NCBI GenBank assembly: GCA_905234865.1
Contig: CAJOJE010000013.1
Coordinates: 1 to 47,630 of the forward strand
DNA length: 47,630 nucleotides
Source: Candidatus Gastranaerophilales bacterium
GTDB taxonomy: Bacteria > Cyanobacteriota > Vampirovibrionia > Gastranaerophilales > Gastranaerophilaceae
Direction of reading: 5' to 3'
Shown: one piece after another, positions 7,641-15,999 of the stretch
How the letters are laid out: the number at the start of each line of letters is the position of its first letter
How positions within the stretch are numbered: position 1 is the stretch's first letter
Notes under the pieces: model-generated
What the model saw: only the letters and a program-made list of their open reading frames with translations
Database searches by the model: none
What the model was told of the DNA's origin: nothing
Position numbers and translations under genes: made by a program

Positions 7641-8468
7641 CTATTTTTTTCTTCTTCTAACTATGAGCTTACTTGAAGCTTTCTTTGAATTTCTTGTCTT
7701 TTGACCCAAAGCAGGTTTGCCCCAAGGAGTCTTAGGATTGCCGCCGGGACCGGTTTTGCCTTCACCACCGCCATGAGGGTGATCAACGGGGTTCATTGTT
7801 ACGCCACGAACCGTAGGCTTAATTCCAAGATATCTTTTTCTTCCTGCTTTACCTAAAGAAAGGTTTTTATATTCTTGATTACCGAGAACGCCTATTGTAG
7901 CTAAGCATTCTTTTCTAATCATTCTCATTTCGGATGAGGGCAATTTAACCGTTACATAATCGCCTTCTTTAGCCATTAATTGAGCCGCATCGCCTGCGGA
8001 ACGAACCAATTTTGCTCCACGACCGGGGATAAGTTCGATGTTATGAATCATAGTACCTAAAGGAATCATCTCCAAAGGTAATGCATTTCCGGTTTTAACA
8101 TCGGCATCATGTCCTGAAATAATCGTATCGCCGACATTTAAACCTTCGGGGGTTAATATGTATCTTTTTTCACCGTCAGCATAAACGACAAGGGAAATTC
8201 TAACGTTTCTGTTCGGATCATATTCAATCGATTTAATAAAACCGATGATACCGAATTTTTCACGTTTATAATCAATCATACGATATTTACGTTTATGACC
8301 GCCGCCTATATGTCTTGTAGTTATTCTTCCCGTATTATTTCTGCCGCCTGTTTTTTTAACAGGTTTAAGAAGCGACTTTTCGGGAGTTGCGGTTGTAATA
8401 TCCGCAAAATCCGCTCTTGTCATACCTCTTTGACCGGGGGAAGTAGGATTTATTTTACGAATTGCCAT
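7641..8468 (-). CDS. rplB: 50S ribosomal protein L2
   Basis: uL2 is required for subunit association and lies next to the peptidyl transferase centre. Diagnostic blocks are the N-terminal [16 protein letters not shown], the central [15 protein letters not shown], and the C-terminal [18 protein letters not shown] with its conserved active-centre His. At 275 residues it is full length. It lies four bases after rplW. Confidence 0.98.
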   Translation of the reverse strand: MAIRKINPTSPGQRGMTRADFADITTATPEKSLLKPVKKTGGRNNTGRITTRHIGGGHKRKYRMIDYKREKFGIIGFIKSIEYDPNRNVRISLVVYADGEKRYILTPEGLNVGDTIISGHDADVKTGNALPLEMIPLGTMIHNIELIPGRGAKLVRSAGDAAQLMAKEGDYVTVKLPSSEMRMIRKECLATIGVLGNQEYKNLSLGKAGRKRYLGIKPTVRGVTMNPVDHPHGGGEGKTGPGGNPKTPWGKPALGQKTRNSKKASSKLIVRRRKK

Positions 8469-8472
8469 TGTC

Positions 8473-8781
8473 TTATACTCCCGTCAATTCTTGGATAGGT
8501 TCGCCTTCGATTGTAACGACGGCTTTCTTTCCTGATTGTGTTCTACCAAATTTCATGCCCAATCTTTTTGCGTGAGAAGGCATGTATACAGTTCTTACTT
8601 TCTTAACTTTTCTGTCAGGGTAAGCAAGTTCGATTGCCTGAGCAATTTCAACTTTTGTAGCATTTTTTTCAACTTCAAAAGTATATTGACCGTTTTGAAC
8701 AGCCATCATTGATTTTTCGGTAATTAAAGGTTTTTTAATTACGTCATATAATTTTTCTTTGTTGGTTCTAGTTTTAGCCAT
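8473..8781 (-). CDS. rplW: 50S ribosomal protein L23
   Basis: uL23 flanks the tunnel exit and is the main docking point for trigger factor and SRP. The family motifs [12 protein letters not shown] and [19 protein letters not shown] lead into the positively charged loop with [13 protein letters not shown]. It has 102 residues. Its ATG overlaps the rplD stop codon by one base (TAATG), which implies coupled translation. Confidence 0.96.
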   Translation of the reverse strand: MAKTRTNKEKLYDVIKKPLITEKSMMAVQNGQYTFEVEKNATKVEIAQAIELAYPDRKVKKVRTVYMPSHAKRLGMKFGRTQSGKKAVVTIEGEPIQELTGV

Positions 8782-9413
8782 TATTTTACCAACCTTTCGG
8801 TAATTTCATTGACAGCAGATTCGGTAATAACGATTGAATCAGCTTCGATTAAGTCTTTAACGTTTAAATTTGAAGGTAATAAAAGTTTGACGGAAGCGAT
8901 ATTTCTAGCGCTTAATACCAAATTTTTATTTTTTTCGTCTTTTAAATCGGCAACGATTAAGATTTTACCTTCAGCTTTGATATCGGATAAAATTTTAACC
9001 ATAGTTTTTGTTTTAACTTCGCTTAATTCAGAAAAATCTTTAACGATTGTAACTGCTTCAAGTTTAGCTGACAAAGCTGATTTGAGAGCCAATTTTCTCG
9101 CTTTTGAAGGAAGTGAAATTTCATAACCTCTCGGTTTAGGTCCGAAAGAAACGCCGCCGCCTGCAAATAACGGACTTCTGATTGAGCCGGCTCTTGCTCT
9201 GCCTGTACCTTTTTGCTTCCAAGGTTTTCTTCCGCCGCCCGATACTTCGGATCTGGTTTTTGTATTAGCGGAACCTTGACGTGCATTATTTAATTGTCTT
9301 TTAAGAGCAAGGTGCATAACATTGATATTGGGTTCAACGCCAAACACTTTGTCATCTAAATTCATTTCGCCTATTTGGCTTCCTTTTATGTCTAATAATG
9401 TTTTTTGAGTCAT
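8781..9413 (-). CDS. rplD: 50S ribosomal protein L4
   Basis: uL4 reaches into the exit tunnel with an extended loop and, in some bacteria, represses the S10 operon. The loop region is clear (SGGGRKPWKQKGTGRARAGS), followed by FGPKPRGYEISLPSKARKLA. I start at 9413 because AGAGGT lies properly before this ATG; the upstream ATG at 9434 overlaps rplC and has no SD. The protein is then 210 residues. Order and spacing are standard. Confidence 0.96.
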   Translation of the reverse strand: MTQKTLLDIKGSQIGEMNLDDKVFGVEPNINVMHLALKRQLNNARQGSANTKTRSEVSGGGRKPWKQKGTGRARAGSIRSPLFAGGGVSFGPKPRGYEISLPSKARKLALKSALSAKLEAVTIVKDFSELSEVKTKTMVKILSDIKAEGKILIVADLKDEKNKNLVLSARNIASVKLLLPSNLNVKDLIEADSIVITESAVNEITERLVK

Positions 9414-9424
9414 TTTATGTACCT

Positions 9425-10060
9425 CTAATTCCATTTTGTTCTTGAGGGTTTAACGGTAACTAATTTACCCTCAGGACCCGGAACTGAGCCCTTAACTAGT
9501 AATAAATTTTTATCGGCGTCAACTTTAACGACCGTTAATTTTGACGTGGTAACTCTTTCGTTACCCATGTTCCCTGCCATTCTTTTGCCTTTAACTACAC
9601 GACCGGGAGTAGTGCCTGCACCGATTGAACCGGGTTCTCTGTGGTTTTTTGAACCATGCGCCATAGGCCCTCTTGAGAAGTTATGACGTTTTACGGTACC
9701 TTGAAAACCTTTACCGATTGATTTACCAGTTACGTCAACCTTTTGAACATCAGCTAAAATATTCAAATCAATTTTTTGACCTACGGTATATTCAAGGGGG
9801 TTATCTACTCTAAATTCTTGCAAGTGACGGAAGTTTTCAAGATTGTTTTTCTTGAAATGTCCGATTTGCGCTTTTGTTAAGTGTTTTTCCTTAGCAGGAA
9901 CAACGCCGACCTGGATAGCATTGTACCCGTCCGTTTCTTCGGTTTTAACCTGACAAACGGTAAGAGGGTCAACTTTAATTACCGTAACCGGAATACACAA
10001 GCCGTTTTCGTCGTACACTTGTGTCATTCCGAGTTTTTCTCCAATAACACCTAATGTCAT
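9425..10060 (-). CDS. rplC: 50S ribosomal protein L3
   Basis: uL3 starts large-subunit assembly together with L24. Seen are the N-terminal GVIGEKLGMTQVYDENG, the GKGFQGTVKRHNFSRGPMAHGS loop region that approaches the peptidyl transferase centre (including the Gln that PrmB methylates in some bacteria), and GAGTTPGRVVKGKRMAGNMG. Length 211 is normal. A 174-base gap separates it from rpsJ, longer than usual, and contains a CCCGAT...ATCGGG hairpin. Confidence 0.97.
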   Translation of the reverse strand: MTLGVIGEKLGMTQVYDENGLCIPVTVIKVDPLTVCQVKTEETDGYNAIQVGVVPAKEKHLTKAQIGHFKKNNLENFRHLQEFRVDNPLEYTVGQKIDLNILADVQKVDVTGKSIGKGFQGTVKRHNFSRGPMAHGSKNHREPGSIGAGTTPGRVVKGKRMAGNMGNERVTTSKLTVVKVDADKNLLLVKGSVPGPEGKLVTVKPSRTKWN

Positions 10061-10234
10061 TCGATTTTACCTTTCTGTTGTGAGAGCTGCCATATAATGG
10101 TTTTTCTCTTAGTTTTGTACTTCATCTAAGGTTTTGTTTCGTCTGAAACTCTGCCTTCTTCACAGTTCACATTTATTATTTAATTTTCAAAATGCTTCTT
10201 GTAAAATTTCCCGATTTAATCGGGTAAAACAAAC
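10061..10234 (-). promoter_or_regulatory. rpsJ-rplC intercistronic region with hairpin
   Basis: A 174-base gap inside the S10 operon. CCCGAT-TTA-ATCGGG (10210-10224) forms a 6-bp hairpin just after the rpsJ stop codon, followed on the minus strand by AAATTTT. It may be a weak attenuator or an mRNA-stability element. No ORF is seen. Confidence 0.35.
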
Positions 10235-10555
10235 TTAAAGTCTTACTTCAATGTCTACGCCTGCAGGCAAGTCCATTCTTGAAAGTTCTTCGGTCGTTTG
10301 TTGTGTAGGATCATAGATATCTATGATTCTTTTGTGTGTTCTCATTTCAAAATGTTCACGAGATTTTTTGTCTACGTGAGGAGATCTTAAAACGCAGTAA
10401 ATTCTTCTTTTTGTAGGTAACGGAATAGGACCCGATACTGTTGCATCGGTTCTTTTAGCCGTTTCAACAATTTTAAGAGCGGAAGAATCAATTAATTTAT
10501 GATCGTACGCTTTAAGACAAACTCTAATTCTTGGTCTTTTTGTTGTATTTTCCAT
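10235..10555 (-). CDS. rpsJ: 30S ribosomal protein S10
   Basis: uS10 is part of the 30S head and, in many bacteria, also serves as NusE in antitermination. Conserved parts are [36 protein letters not shown] and the C-terminal [13 protein letters not shown]. At 106 residues it is full length. It is the first gene of this operon; fusA and tuf, often upstream, are not in the window. A good promoter lies about 60 bases upstream. Confidence 0.97.
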   Translation of the reverse strand: MENTTKRPRIRVCLKAYDHKLIDSSALKIVETAKRTDATVSGPIPLPTKRRIYCVLRSPHVDKKSREHFEMRTHKRIIDIYDPTQQTTEELSRMDLPAGVDIEVRL

Positions 10556-10587
10556 TGTTCAGTTTTCCGATTTTTCACTCTAATTAC

Positions 10588-10602
10588 GCACAAATTCTGT
10601 GC
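10588..10602. promoter_or_regulatory. Inverted repeat in the S10 leader
   Basis: GCACA-AATTC-TGTGC is a perfect 5-bp stem lying between the predicted promoter and rpsJ. It could be an RNA hairpin in the leader or a protein-binding site. Confidence 0.35.
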
Positions 10603-10608
10603 ATTTCA

Positions 10609-10637
10609 AATTTAATATAAACAAAATTCCCCGTCAA
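10609..10637 (-). promoter_or_regulatory. S10 operon promoter
   Basis: On the minus strand, TTGACG (10632-10637) and TAAATT (10609-10614) are separated by 17 bases. The whole element closely resembles the rpsU promoter at 20412-20440, including the spacer core ATTTTGTTT. Confidence 0.6.
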
Positions 10638-10691
10638 CACTTATTTTTGAAAAAATTAAAAAAATTATTTGCTTTTTTACAAAAATTAAAA

Positions 10692-10720
10692 TTAGACAAA
10701 AAAAATTTAAAAACTATACT
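10692..10720 (+). promoter_or_regulatory. Promoter of the endonuclease IV-like gene
   Basis: TTAGAC (10692-10697) and TATACT (10715-10720) have 17-base spacing. The predicted transcription start falls at about 10727, the A of the ATG, and there is no SD upstream, so the transcript would be leaderless. Confidence 0.5.
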
Positions 10721-10726
10721 AATAAT

Positions 10727-11536
10727 ATGGATAAATTAAATTTTTTAACAGCCGGTATACCGATAAAGGCAAAAGATTACGAAAGCGGATTTGCCGTTTT
10801 AAACGAAATGAAACTCGACGGAATGGAACTTGAATTTGTGCGAGGAGTCAGAATTTCGGATAAGTCAAAAGATTTTATAATTAATAATAAAAAAAATTTG
10901 GTTCTAACGGCGCATGCACCGTTTTACGTTAACCTTAATTCAAAAGAAGAAGAAAAAATAGAAGCCTCGATTGAAAGAATAATAGAAACCGCTCGGGCGG
11001 CAGACCTTTTGGGGGCATACTCAATAACTTACCATGCCGCTTTTTATATGGATAAAGATAAAGACACCGTTTTTAAAAAGGTTGTCGAAGGACATAATAA
11101 AATTTTTGAAAAAATTTCGCCAAACACTTGGGTGCGCCCCGAAACAACGGGCAAAAAAAGTCAATGGGGAGATATTGATGAAATAATTGCGCTTTCAAAG
11201 GAATTTGAAAAAGTTCTTCCCTGCGTAGACTTTTCTCATATCCACGCCAGAGAAAACGGGCTTTTTAATACATACGATAAATTTGCTTCCATATTTGAAA
11301 AAATAGGAAATAACCTCGGAAGAAAAGCTCTTGATAATTTCCATGCACATATTGCAGGAATAGAATATACTTCAAAAGGCGAAAAACAACATCTAAACCT
11401 TGAAGATAGCGACTTTAATTATAAAGATTTATTAAAGGCATTTAAAGATTTTGAAATTAAAGGCGCCATAACATGCGAAAGTCCGAACATTGAAGATGAT
11501 TGCAAACTTCTAAAAGAATATTATTTATCTCTTTAA
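10727..11536 (+). CDS. Endonuclease IV-like (AP endonuclease 2 family) TIM-barrel protein
   Basis: Members of this family are zinc-dependent TIM-barrel enzymes. Endonuclease IV cuts DNA 5' to abasic sites, while relatives isomerise sugars. The 269-residue protein has metal-ligand-type residues in the expected strands: H63 (LTAHAPFYVNL), H103 (TYHAAFY), E139 (RPETTGKKSQWG), D168 and H171 (CVDFSHIHAR), H206/H208 (FHAHI), H222 (KQHLNL) and E251 (ITCESPNI). The PETTGK and VDFSHIHAR spacing favours the short Nfo-like form over sugar isomerases. It is divergent from the S10 operon, has no SD and is probably leaderless. It converges on the HD-domain gene with a 4-base overlap. DNA repair is the likeliest role. 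Confidence 0.75.
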   Translation: MDKLNFLTAGIPIKAKDYESGFAVLNEMKLDGMELEFVRGVRISDKSKDFIINNKKNLVLTAHAPFYVNLNSKEEEKIEASIERIIETARAADLLGAYSITYHAAFYMDKDKDTVFKKVVEGHNKIFEKISPNTWVRPETTGKKSQWGDIDEIIALSKEFEKVLPCVDFSHIHARENGLFNTYDKFASIFEKIGNNLGRKALDNFHAHIAGIEYTSKGEKQHLNLEDSDFNYKDLLKAFKDFEIKGAITCESPNIEDDCKLLKEYYLSL

Positions 11537-14070
11537 ATTAAAATTACGGGTAAGTTATTTTCTTTTGCAAAATCTAAAAAAGCCTTGGGAACTTCAGTTA
11601 TATCCTGCGCTTTTCCGATAACTCCCTTAATTTTCGGAGTATACCCTATTATTTCATTGTGACCCGTCGGATTTTGTCTTGTAAGATTTTTTTGAATTTC
11701 GATTAACGCTTTCTTAATTTCCAATCCCGTATAAGTCTTATTTCCTATTTTATATTCTTTAGAATCCGAAAAATTGGAAAGAGAATTTTTACTCGTTAGA
11801 TATTTTTTATAAAATTCCCCATATTCTTCATCACTGAATGCAGAATTATTTTTACAAAGAAATTCTCTAAATCGGTTTTTGTATTCACCTCTTGAAGAAG
11901 TAAACATCAGCCTTGAAAAATCGCTTCCGTCTTTTTTATAACCGGAGCCTTGATTATGAGAATTAACACTTATGACATCCGAATTATTTTGGGATAACAA
12001 AACTCCGAAAGAACGATTTTTATAAGTTCTTTTAATACCGACGGGGCTTATTAAAGATTCGGACAAAATTCCGCCCGTTACGGAATCGCACAAATATTTT
12101 AAAGAATTAAGCTCTTTTGAAGGATTAACGTTTGGAACCATATGAACCAGAAGATTTATATCCGATTTTTTCTTATTCGGTTCAAACCCGAATTTACCCA
12201 TATCGGTTTCATTGTCTATTTTATTAAAATTAATAACTTTATAATTCACCCCGTTGAAATTTTGTATTAAATTATTTTTGTCTTTTAAAATAACGGGATA
12301 ATCCGAAAAAATGGCACATCCCGTTTGTTGAAGATATTTTACGTTGTCCTCAATCGGTTTAAGATTATCTTCATCAATTGCATTTCCCGCTAAAAAATAA
12401 AATAAAAATCCGACGGATTTCATATCGGCTTGAGTCATAATTTTAGATAATTCGTAATCGTTTGACCTCCTAAAATAACATGCCGCAGTTTTTGCAGCTT
12501 CGGTTTTATCTTTTGATTTTTGATATTCGCCAAGCCATTCATGGTTTTTAATTATACCTATAATCCTATCTTTCGAGCTTTCGTTTTTAATATATCTGTC
12601 AACTATACCGAATGCCGATATTGCAGATGCCATGGGGTGGTCTTTATCACGTTCTTTTTCTTTCTTTTCAATATCATGAAACATAGCTGAAGTTTTTAGA
12701 ATTGTTTTATCTACTTTTGAAAGTTTTTGAAATTCTTCATCGTCAAGTATTGTTGAATAAACCAAAAGAGTGTGAATATCTAAAGGAAATTCATGTCCCC
12801 CATGTTGAAATTTTCCTGCCATATTTAAAAATTCGGGACATCCTTCAATTATGGTATCAAAAATTTCATCAAGCTTTTTGTCGCCCGTTTCCGATTTATT
12901 TTCATAAAAATACTTATGGCAAATTTTATACAACGGGTCATCTTCACTTAAATCGCTCATGGAAACAACTCCGTTATAACCCGTTATTTTTCCGTTTTCA
13001 AAACGAGGCTTTACTCTCAATTTTTCATAAGCATTATCATCGTTCAGAGAATTAATATCTTTTATAAAATCAACTCTCGAATATTTAAGCGGTATACCTT
13101 GAGTCATATTTCTCATTCTCGGTTGAGCAGAGATTAATTTTTGTTCAAAATCAGGATTCGGAAAAAGAATTTTTGAAGCAAAATTAAGAGCTTTATCTTC
13201 ATCAACTTTCATTACGTCTTTTGAACCCATTATTGATGAGGCAACTCTGTTTGAAATTATATTAAGGTTAATTTTTATTCCGGCTAAATCGAGGACATCG
13301 CCGTATTTATTTTTAAGAACGTTTGCTTCCGATAAAAGTTCGATTTTTTTGCTTATTGATTCAGAATGTATATCGTTATAAGAGGACAGGAGAAATAAAA
13401 CCCTGTACGGAGGGATTGTTTTTTCAATTTCTTTTTTATTTTTGAAAATATGAATTGAAGTATTAAATAATCTGTCATTAAAAGAATTGTCTTTTTTTGT
13501 ACACTGTTGATATGTCGTTACAAAATCCGCCAATTCCAAATTTTCGTCTATTAAAAATTTATTCGCTTTTTCAATAACGTTATTATCAATTTTTCCGTTT
13601 TCATCGGTGAAATATTCAAAAGCAAGGAGCGACTCTCTTAAATCGGGTCTTTTTTGCGCTAAATCGCACAAAAAAGAAAAATTAGACATTCTTTTATTGC
13701 CCTTATCATCAAAACAAAGAGCCGAAAATTCGGGAAAATCTTCAAGAGCGTTTTGTTTATCTTTATAAAAAGAAGCGCAGGTTTTAAGAACATCTTCCCT
13801 TTTGTCGACAGGATAAGATAAATATTTTTCGTACATCCTGTATAAATCACGATTATTACTTTGTTTTGCGTAGTTGAAAATACCTGAAGGAACTAAATCT
13901 TGCCCTTTTGTGTTATTTGAACCGAAAGATAAAGTATAATAATTTGAAGGGTAAGAAAAATTAATTATGTTTTTTTCTTGTACATTCCGTTCTTTATTTT
14001 TTGGTAATACTTTATTATCGGTACTGCAATAAGTACTTATATTTTGTAAATTTATTCTCTCTAACATCAT
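11533..14070 (-). CDS. Large HD-domain protein with N-terminal SFG tag
   Basis: A protein of 845 residues with no signal peptide or membrane segment. Near residue 48 it has the short tag YTLSFGSNN after a disordered, Asn/Lys-rich start. An HD-type metal phosphohydrolase region lies in the middle: GGHEFPLDIHTL at about 420-435, the HD pair H465-D466 in SAMFHDIEKK, DHPMAS about 15 residues later, and KNHEWLGEY about 40 residues on. These match the order H...HD...H...H of that superfamily. The regions before and after the HD domain are not recognised. HD proteins hydrolyse nucleotides, cyclic dinucleotides or phosphoesters, so the substrate here cannot be named. No SD is evident. The gene stands alone between the nfo-like gene and secG. 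Confidence 0.65.
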   Translation of the reverse strand: MMLERINLQNISTYCSTDNKVLPKNKERNVQEKNIINFSYPSNYYTLSFGSNNTKGQDLVPSGIFNYAKQSNNRDLYRMYEKYLSYPVDKREDVLKTCASFYKDKQNALEDFPEFSALCFDDKGNKRMSNFSFLCDLAQKRPDLRESLLAFEYFTDENGKIDNNVIEKANKFLIDENLELADFVTTYQQCTKKDNSFNDRLFNTSIHIFKNKKEIEKTIPPYRVLFLLSSYNDIHSESISKKIELLSEANVLKNKYGDVLDLAGIKINLNIISNRVASSIMGSKDVMKVDEDKALNFASKILFPNPDFEQKLISAQPRMRNMTQGIPLKYSRVDFIKDINSLNDDNAYEKLRVKPRFENGKITGYNGVVSMSDLSEDDPLYKICHKYFYENKSETGDKKLDEIFDTIIEGCPEFLNMAGKFQHGGHEFPLDIHTLLVYSTILDDEEFQKLSKVDKTILKTSAMFHDIEKKEKERDKDHPMASAISAFGIVDRYIKNESSKDRIIGIIKNHEWLGEYQKSKDKTEAAKTAACYFRRSNDYELSKIMTQADMKSVGFLFYFLAGNAIDEDNLKPIEDNVKYLQQTGCAIFSDYPVILKDKNNLIQNFNGVNYKVINFNKIDNETDMGKFGFEPNKKKSDINLLVHMVPNVNPSKELNSLKYLCDSVTGGILSESLISPVGIKRTYKNRSFGVLLSQNNSDVISVNSHNQGSGYKKDGSDFSRLMFTSSRGEYKNRFREFLCKNNSAFSDEEYGEFYKKYLTSKNSLSNFSDSKEYKIGNKTYTGLEIKKALIEIQKNLTRQNPTGHNEIIGYTPKIKGVIGKAQDITEVPKAFLDFAKENNLPVILI

Positions 14071-14154
14071 GGCAATTTAGTAAAACTTGTAAAGTTTTTA
14101 ATTTGTTGCTTTTGACAATTTTTTATGTTAAAAAATAATAAGATTGGAGGCAAA

Positions 14155-14382
14155 ATGGTTCAATTTTTATACATAATACAAGTTTTATCAGGCATGTTGT
14201 TAATTCTGCTTGTTCTTCTTCATTCGCCAAAAGGCGACGGCATGGGCGGAATGATGGGTTCTGCAAGCCAATTGTTTGCTTCTCAAAAGACGGCAGAAAA
14301 GGGATTGAACAAAGTCACTTATGTTGTAGGCGGTATTTTTATCGTGATGACATTAATTTTAGGTTTGGGAATTATTAAATAA
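14155..14382 (+). CDS. secG: Protein translocase subunit SecG
   Basis: SecG is the small accessory subunit of the SecYEG channel. It has 75 residues with two membrane helices (about 3-24 and 50-73), joined by a loop with the family signature LLHSPKGDGMGGMMGSASQ. I start at 14155 because TTGGAGG lies directly upstream; the ATG 30 bases earlier has no SD. The gene faces the secD-secF operon and is separated from it by a shared terminator, so three Sec components cluster here although secY does not. Confidence 0.93.
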   Translation: MVQFLYIIQVLSGMLLILLVLLHSPKGDGMGGMMGSASQLFASQKTAEKGLNKVTYVVGGIFIVMTLILGLGIIK

Positions 14383-14401
14383 AATATTTAAAATATAAAA
14401 T

Positions 14402-14434
14402 AAAAAGCGAGGGTTGAAATCCTCGCTTTTTATT
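14402..14434. terminator. Bidirectional terminator between secG and the HTH/zinc-ribbon gene
   Basis: AAAAAGCGAGG (14402-14412) and CCTCGCTTTTT (14421-14431) form a perfect 11-bp stem with an 8-nt loop. A/T runs on both sides let it serve both convergent genes. Confidence 0.85.
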
Positions 14435-14873
14435 ATGAATGTAATTGAAACGGACATTTTGTACATCTTGCTTTGGGATGAAGAATTAAATTATCCTCAA
14501 GGTCATATAATTTTGCAATTCTTGTTATTAATTTTGAGCCGCAAACAGGACAAAGAGCAACATAAGATTTATTGTCGGCATTAAATAAAATGTCTGCTTT
14601 AAGATTTTCGATTATCTCTTTTGAAGTAAAGTTATAATCCTCATTTTTTTCATACAATTTAATTTCATCCAAAGAAACTCTTAAGCCTTTTGCAAGTTTT
14701 TGTCTTACGGTTGTAGATAAAAAAAGTTCCAAGCCTGATTCGATATTAATAATCACGTTTTCTTCAAGGTTGCATTTTTTTGCAAGTCCCGAAACGGAAA
14801 GCCCTGTCTGTTCCCTTTCGGAGGAAACAAATCGGGCTAAACTGTCGTATTTTTTAACTTTTTTTAAAACCAT
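14433..14873 (-). CDS. Xre-type HTH protein with C-terminal zinc ribbon
   Basis: With the start at 14873 the protein has 146 residues. An Xre/Cro-like helix-turn-helix spans about 10-70 (REQTGLSVSGLAKKCNLEEN, then RQKLAKGLRVSLDEI). A linker follows, then a zinc ribbon with C108, C111, C137 and C140 (CPVCG...CTKC). The ATG overlaps the end of secF closely, with AAAGG in the secF tail, so it is the third gene of the secD-secF operon. The longer ORF start inside secF has no SD. The combination suggests a DNA-binding regulator with a structural or redox-sensing metal site. I do not recognise a named family, and the link with protein export is inferred from the operon only. Confidence 0.7.
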   Translation of the reverse strand: MVLKKVKKYDSLARFVSSEREQTGLSVSGLAKKCNLEENVIINIESGLELFLSTTVRQKLAKGLRVSLDEIKLYEKNEDYNFTSKEIIENLKADILFNADNKSYVALCPVCGSKLITRIAKLYDLEDNLILHPKARCTKCPFQLHS

Positions 14874-14875
14874 TA

Positions 14876-15982
14876 TTATGCCTTTGCTTTTTTTGCGCCG
14901 ACTATTTCTTTTTCCCATGCCAAAAGTACACTTGCAAAGAAAATACTGGAATAAGTACCGATTGCAATACCTAAAATCATGGCAAGTACAAAATCTCTTG
15001 TTGTTGTTCCGCCGAAAACATACAAGGCTAAAAGCGTTACCAAAGTCGTAATTGAAGTATTAACACTTCTTGCAAGAGTTTGATTAACGGAAGCATTTAT
15101 AATTTCATCGGTTGTATATTTTTTAGCCAAGAATCTGTTATTTTCTCTTACCCTGTCAAATACAACAATCGTATCGTGGACGGAAAAACCGATAACCGTT
15201 AAAACTGCGGTTATAAATAAGCTGTCTGCATACCAATCAAAAAATATACCCATTATTGCAAAAAAACCTATAACAAAAATTGCATCATGCGCCAAGGCCA
15301 AAAGAGCAATGATTGCATAAGCCGCTTGGAACCTGAACGAAATATAAACAACAATTCCTACAAATGCCAAACATAGAGCAATTAAAGAATTTTTCAATAA
15401 TTCCGCTCCTAAAGAAGGACCGACCGAATTTGTCTGTACGAGTTCGGCATCGCTTACGGTATTTTTTACGATATTTTCGACTTTATCTATGCCTTCGCCT
15501 TTATTATCGCCCAAGAACGAAGTTTTAATCGAGATAATTGTTTTCGGTGCGGGCTTATTTTCTTTTTGAACCGTATTGGCGGCTTCTTTTGAATTATCAT
15601 CGGAAACGGCATTATTGGCGGAATTATTTTCTTCATTATTTTGTGAAGTTTCTTCCGTTTTCTTTTCGGTTTCCGTTTGAACACCGGTTTGATTGTTAAT
15701 GGTTTGAACAACGGGGGTTAAAAACCCGTCCGATTGCAAATCTTTTCTTATTTTATTAACACTGTCAACGGAAACGTCTTCTTGCGTTGCATATTGTAAA
15801 ATCGTACCGCCCGTATAATCAATACCCAATTTAACGGGAGCATGGTTTGATTGGGTTGCCATAAGGTAAACTATTGCGCAAAAGCATGGAATTAAAAGTA
15901 TAGCACTTATGGAAAGCCAAAGAGGCCTGTATTTAATAACATCTATTATGTTTTTTTGTTTCATTAATTCGGGATTTGCCAT
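14876..15982 (-). CDS. secF: Protein translocase subunit SecF
   Basis: SecF pairs with SecD and uses the proton gradient to pull exported proteins across the membrane. There are six predicted membrane helices: the first at about 20-42, the others within 195-360. Signatures are KLGIDYTGGT (51-60), SVGPSLG (186-192) and FSVHDTIVVFDRVREN (about 266-281). The periplasmic domain carries a low-complexity insert at about 95-147, rich in Asn, Glu, Thr and Ser, that standard SecF proteins lack. The total of 368 residues is about 50-60 longer than usual. The gene lies 17 bases from secD. Confidence 0.95.
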   Translation of the reverse strand: MANPELMKQKNIIDVIKYRPLWLSISAILLIPCFCAIVYLMATQSNHAPVKLGIDYTGGTILQYATQEDVSVDSVNKIRKDLQSDGFLTPVVQTINNQTGVQTETEKKTEETSQNNEENNSANNAVSDDNSKEAANTVQKENKPAPKTIISIKTSFLGDNKGEGIDKVENIVKNTVSDAELVQTNSVGPSLGAELLKNSLIALCLAFVGIVVYISFRFQAAYAIIALLALAHDAIFVIGFFAIMGIFFDWYADSLFITAVLTVIGFSVHDTIVVFDRVRENNRFLAKKYTTDEIINASVNQTLARSVNTSITTLVTLLALYVFGGTTTRDFVLAMILGIAIGTYSSIFFASVLLAWEKEIVGAKKAKA

Positions 15983-15999
15983 TTTTACTCTCCTTAACC

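Noticed and set aside
14112-14141. TTGACA with TAATAA before secG as a promoter
   Set aside because: The transcription start would fall past the secG ribosome-binding site.
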